Origin: Lewinella sp038528965
GTDB lineage: Bacteria; Bacteroidota; Bacteroidia; Chitinophagales; Saprospiraceae
DNA: 64,000 nt
Direction of reading: 5' to 3'
Assembly: GCA_038528965.1 (NCBI GenBank)
Contig: JBCBEC010000012.1
Location: forward strand, 1-64,000
Below are positions 61,628-64,000 of this stretch, one piece after another; positions within the stretch are counted from its first letter, which is position 1, and every line of letters starts with the position of its first letter. The notes under the pieces were generated by a model. That model was given only the letters and a program-made list of their open reading frames with translations, was not told the origin of the DNA and searched no databases. The translations under genes and the position numbers were made by a program.

Positions 61628-64000
61628 CTATTTGGTGATTACCAATTTTTTATTGGACACATTCCCGTTTTCATCTGTGAAAGAAAGAATGTAGAGGCCT
61701 GTAGCTTGATTGATCTCCACCTTTTGGCCAGTCTTTACAATTTCAACGGTCTCTAGTACTTTGCCATCTAAAGAAATGACCTTCAAGATGCCAGGAATAT
61801 TGTTATTCAGACGAATCATTCCTGTTGTTGGGTTAGGATAGAAATCTAGACCGTTATCAATGAGTTCAGGTTCCGAATTAGGGGCTCCTGACTTGATATC
61901 ACAGTCACGCAGATCTAAATAAACGGTGACATTTTTACAGATTTCTTCAGAACAGTTACCTAAATTCACCTGCATACAGACACTGAAGGTAGCCTCTCCT
62001 GTAACTGGTACCGGGCCATCATAATTTACGCTAAAATGATTTCCAACGCGAATGAGGTCTACACCAGCAGGACCCGAAGTCTGGGTAATTGTGGTGGTCG
62101 TATTATTTGGAAATTCCTTTAGTAGACAGCTCGTACCAATTCCCGTTTGATAGCACTCCGTGATTGAAAATCTTGACGGGCTGATAAAGCCGGTGCCTTC
62201 ACTCAAAAAGTCAGCCAAATAATCACAGTCATCGTATCCTTCTGGGGGTTGAGCTACTTCCAGTAAATTGTCAATGAAAAAGCTCTGATCCGTCAAACCT
62301 AGGGCATTATTAAATCTAAGCCCGTTGTGTTCTGAGTCTACATTATCGAAAAATATGCGATCAAAAGGCGTCAAATCATGCTCAAACCCAGTAGAAGAAG
62401 GCGTGGCGTCTTCGGAAATATCAAGAAATGGGTCGTTTGTGTTTACCCCCAGGGCGCTAAAGGTGGGGATAAAGCCAAAGGTTCTACCCTCTTCGTCGGG
62501 GTATTCTACTCTCACCTTGGTGCCATCTGCTGATTCGGATTCTCCTGGCGGAACTAAACTCTGAAGTGCAAATGGTGATCCAGGCGCGGAATCTAAGTGA
62601 TCCCCTGTAGCCAATGACCAGGTGCTTATAAAAGGATATTTCCCCAGTAAAGCACCCAAAAACGAGTTAGCATCTACGATTTTTCTTCCAATATCTATAG
62701 CTGCAAATTCTACTGATGGGTCCGTAACTATTGCTTGAGGGAAGACCAACTTTAAGAACTTTTCTCCAGGAGCGACATTCCCCGTAGACTCGCCGTTCGC
62801 ACTTCCATCGGCAATACTGATCATTCTTTCTACATTCTGAGGAACGGAACCTAAAGCAGCCAAATCGCTGGTAAATTGATCCCGAAACGGGTGGCTACTG
62901 GGGTCATATAACATACCATTTGGAGCCGGAGCAAAATTATCATGATTCACATGATTTAACAGTAGTTGTCGGGCAGCCGGGGCGTTCGACATTAAGTTGA
63001 TTTTAAAGAACTGATTGTTAGCAGCAGCATCCATCGCCTGCCACGCACCCGCTTGCATTGCTGGGGAAGCATTTGCTCCTTCCCATGGCGAGTCGGCAGA
63101 TAGGAATAATTGTACGCCATGTTCTCCCCAGTCGTCTACCTTGTTCTGCTCCCAATCTAATAGTGCGAAACGGATAATCTGGCCTCCCATAGATGGCCCA
63201 ATAACCGCAGGGATTTCGTCGATAGCATATTCATCCTTGATGAACTTCATGAATTCTTGAAAGGCGTATCCATTTCTTTGAATAAAGTCCGCTCCGCCTT
63301 CATAATCGACTACGATTAAATCAAAACCGTTTTCCCATAGTTCCCGAAGCATTTCGTTCCCTCTAAAGGATTGGTAAATTTCAGAGGTAGTTCGATCAGA
63401 AAAGAAGTCGATACCATCACTGAGCAGAACAGGATACTTTACGGTAGATCTAATGGGATTAATATAAATATCATAAAAGATGACGCCACTCATATCATCA
63501 TTTATACCGGGGTGTCCATTGGAAGAATAAGACGAAAAATCCGTAAAATCTTCTACGAGAATATCTGCGTCTCCATTGTTAGGGTCACCAGTCCAGCGGA
63601 CAACAAATTCTTGAGTCGCCTCGAAGGTTCCGGATAGGGTAGGTTGAATCTGGCATTCTGAATCCCAATCAGGAACAAGTTCGTCGTCGCATACGTCTCC
63701 AATATCGTCCCCATCAATATCTTCCTGGCCAGCGTTGGCGGTCTCAGGGCAGTTATCTTCATGATTCAAAATACCGTCCCCATCAATATCATTATCGCAC
63801 ACATCTCCAATGCCATCTCCATCTAAATCGGCCTGATCCGCATTCAAGACAGATGGGCAGTTATCATCGTCATTGAGAATACCATCTCCGTCAATATCCT
63901 CATCACAGGCGTCTCCTTGCCCGTCGCCATCGGTATCTGCTTGGTTAAAGTTGTGACTCTCTGGACAATTGTCTTCGTCATTAGGGATCATGTCCCCGTC
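61628..64000 (-). CDS. Secreted protein with thrombospondin type 3 repeats, hydrolase-like domain and T9SS domain (partial)
   Basis: The frame is open to the right edge, so the N-terminus is missing. It begins with at least three calcium-binding thrombospondin type 3 repeats (DGDGQGDACDEDIDGDGI; DNCPSVLNADQADLDGDGIG). A ~400-residue domain follows with an alpha/beta hydrolase nucleophile elbow, VIGPSMGGQIIRFALLDWE (GxSxG), preceded by DLIVVDYEGGADFIQRNGYA. The C-terminus is a T9SS type A domain (LDFYPNPTTGMIRLNN ... KKLVITK). A secreted lipase/esterase-like enzyme is inferred; Asp and His of a triad were not fixed. Confidence 0.8.
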   Translation of the reverse strand, partial: DGDMIPNDEDNCPESHNFNQADTDGDGQGDACDEDIDGDGILNDDDNCPSVLNADQADLDGDGIGDVCDNDIDGDGILNHEDNCPETANAGQEDIDGDDIGDVCDDELVPDWDSECQIQPTLSGTFEATQEFVVRWTGDPNNGDADILVEDFTDFSSYSSNGHPGINDDMSGVIFYDIYINPIRSTVKYPVLLSDGIDFFSDRTTSEIYQSFRGNEMLRELWENGFDLIVVDYEGGADFIQRNGYAFQEFMKFIKDEYAIDEIPAVIGPSMGGQIIRFALLDWEQNKVDDWGEHGVQLFLSADSPWEGANASPAMQAGAWQAMDAAANNQFFKINLMSNAPAARQLLLNHVNHDNFAPAPNGMLYDPSSHPFRDQFTSDLAALGSVPQNVERMISIADGSANGESTGNVAPGEKFLKLVFPQAIVTDPSVEFAAIDIGRKIVDANSFLGALLGKYPFISTWSLATGDHLDSAPGSPFALQSLVPPGESESADGTKVRVEYPDEEGRTFGFIPTFSALGVNTNDPFLDISEDATPSSTGFEHDLTPFDRIFFDNVDSEHNGLRFNNALGLTDQSFFIDNLLEVAQPPEGYDDCDYLADFLSEGTGFISPSRFSITECYQTGIGTSCLLKEFPNNTTTTITQTSGPAGVDLIRVGNHFSVNYDGPVPVTGEATFSVCMQVNLGNCSEEICKNVTVYLDLRDCDIKSGAPNSEPELIDNGLDFYPNPTTGMIRLNNNIPGILKVISLDGKVLETVEIVKTGQKVEINQATGLYILSFTDENGNVSNKKLVITK

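Overview
The window looks like a chromosomal segment of a marine or environmental member of the Bacteroidota, most likely of the Saprospiraceae/Lewinella type. This is inferred from several type IX secretion (T9SS) C-terminal sorting domains, SprB-type adhesin repeats, a CHU_C gliding-type C-terminus, TAnnTTTG -7 promoter boxes, near absence of Shine-Dalgarno sequences, and moderate GC. About 46 protein genes, one tRNA and a non-coding RNA locus can be supported. No phage, insertion sequence or CRISPR array was seen.

Layout. 0-8.2 kb: secreted T9SS proteins, including a 2044-residue trypsin-like protease fused to a P-domain and seven paired SprB-like modules; its sorting domain and terminator are duplicated in the neighbouring gene. 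8.7-11.5 kb: an acetyltransferase and small lipoprotein or membrane proteins. 11.7-22.2 kb: housekeeping genes (uvrB, a PEBP-like protein, an M16 peptidase with an AraC regulator, a TPR protein, and a zinc-ribbon / NIF3 / heptose nucleotidyltransferase / PfkB kinase cluster). 22.3 kb: tRNA-Asn. 23-27 kb: a secreted GH13 amylase and overlapping dapA-dapB. 27-31 kb: a DUF434 protein and a PadR regulator overlapping a large MacB/FtsX-type permease.

The most striking part is 31.0-33.5 kb. An almost 1-kb ORF-free stretch precedes a TROVE/vWA protein, the bacterial Ro60 orthologue Rsr. It holds two tandem Y-RNA-like structures with the same end-helix architecture: a 7-bp closing helix, an asymmetric internal loop with a 3' TTTTCT, and a GUGAG-containing second helix, with compensatory changes between copies. 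The short one (31436-31508) has a simple loop. The long one (about 31515-31690) carries a complete circularly permuted tRNA-like module: a 5-bp anticodon-like stem, a T arm, a 7-bp acceptor stem closed by a hairpin, U8-A9, and a D arm. This matches what is known of YrlA RNAs. Four further strong hairpins lie between it and rsr, and at least some of these appear to be dispersed repeats.

33.5-35 kb: a MarR regulator and a DOMON protein, each preceded by the same palindromic operator, then an NTF2-like protein. 35-39 kb: two tandem secreted T9SS paralogues. 39.7-49.4 kb: a coiled-coil membrane protein, L-serine dehydratase, a CrtA-like oxygenase, a membrane adenylate cyclase, a crotonase, a YfiT/DinB-like protein and a methyltransferase. 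49.6-57.9 kb: a 2155-residue lectin-domain T9SS protein with 20 PKD-like repeats, then a secreted M23 peptidase. 58-61.5 kb: YihY/BrkB, MarC, Lrp/AsnC and a polytopic membrane protein. The window ends inside a secreted protein with thrombospondin type 3 repeats and a hydrolase-like domain. Several families of short dispersed repeats occupy the intergenic regions.
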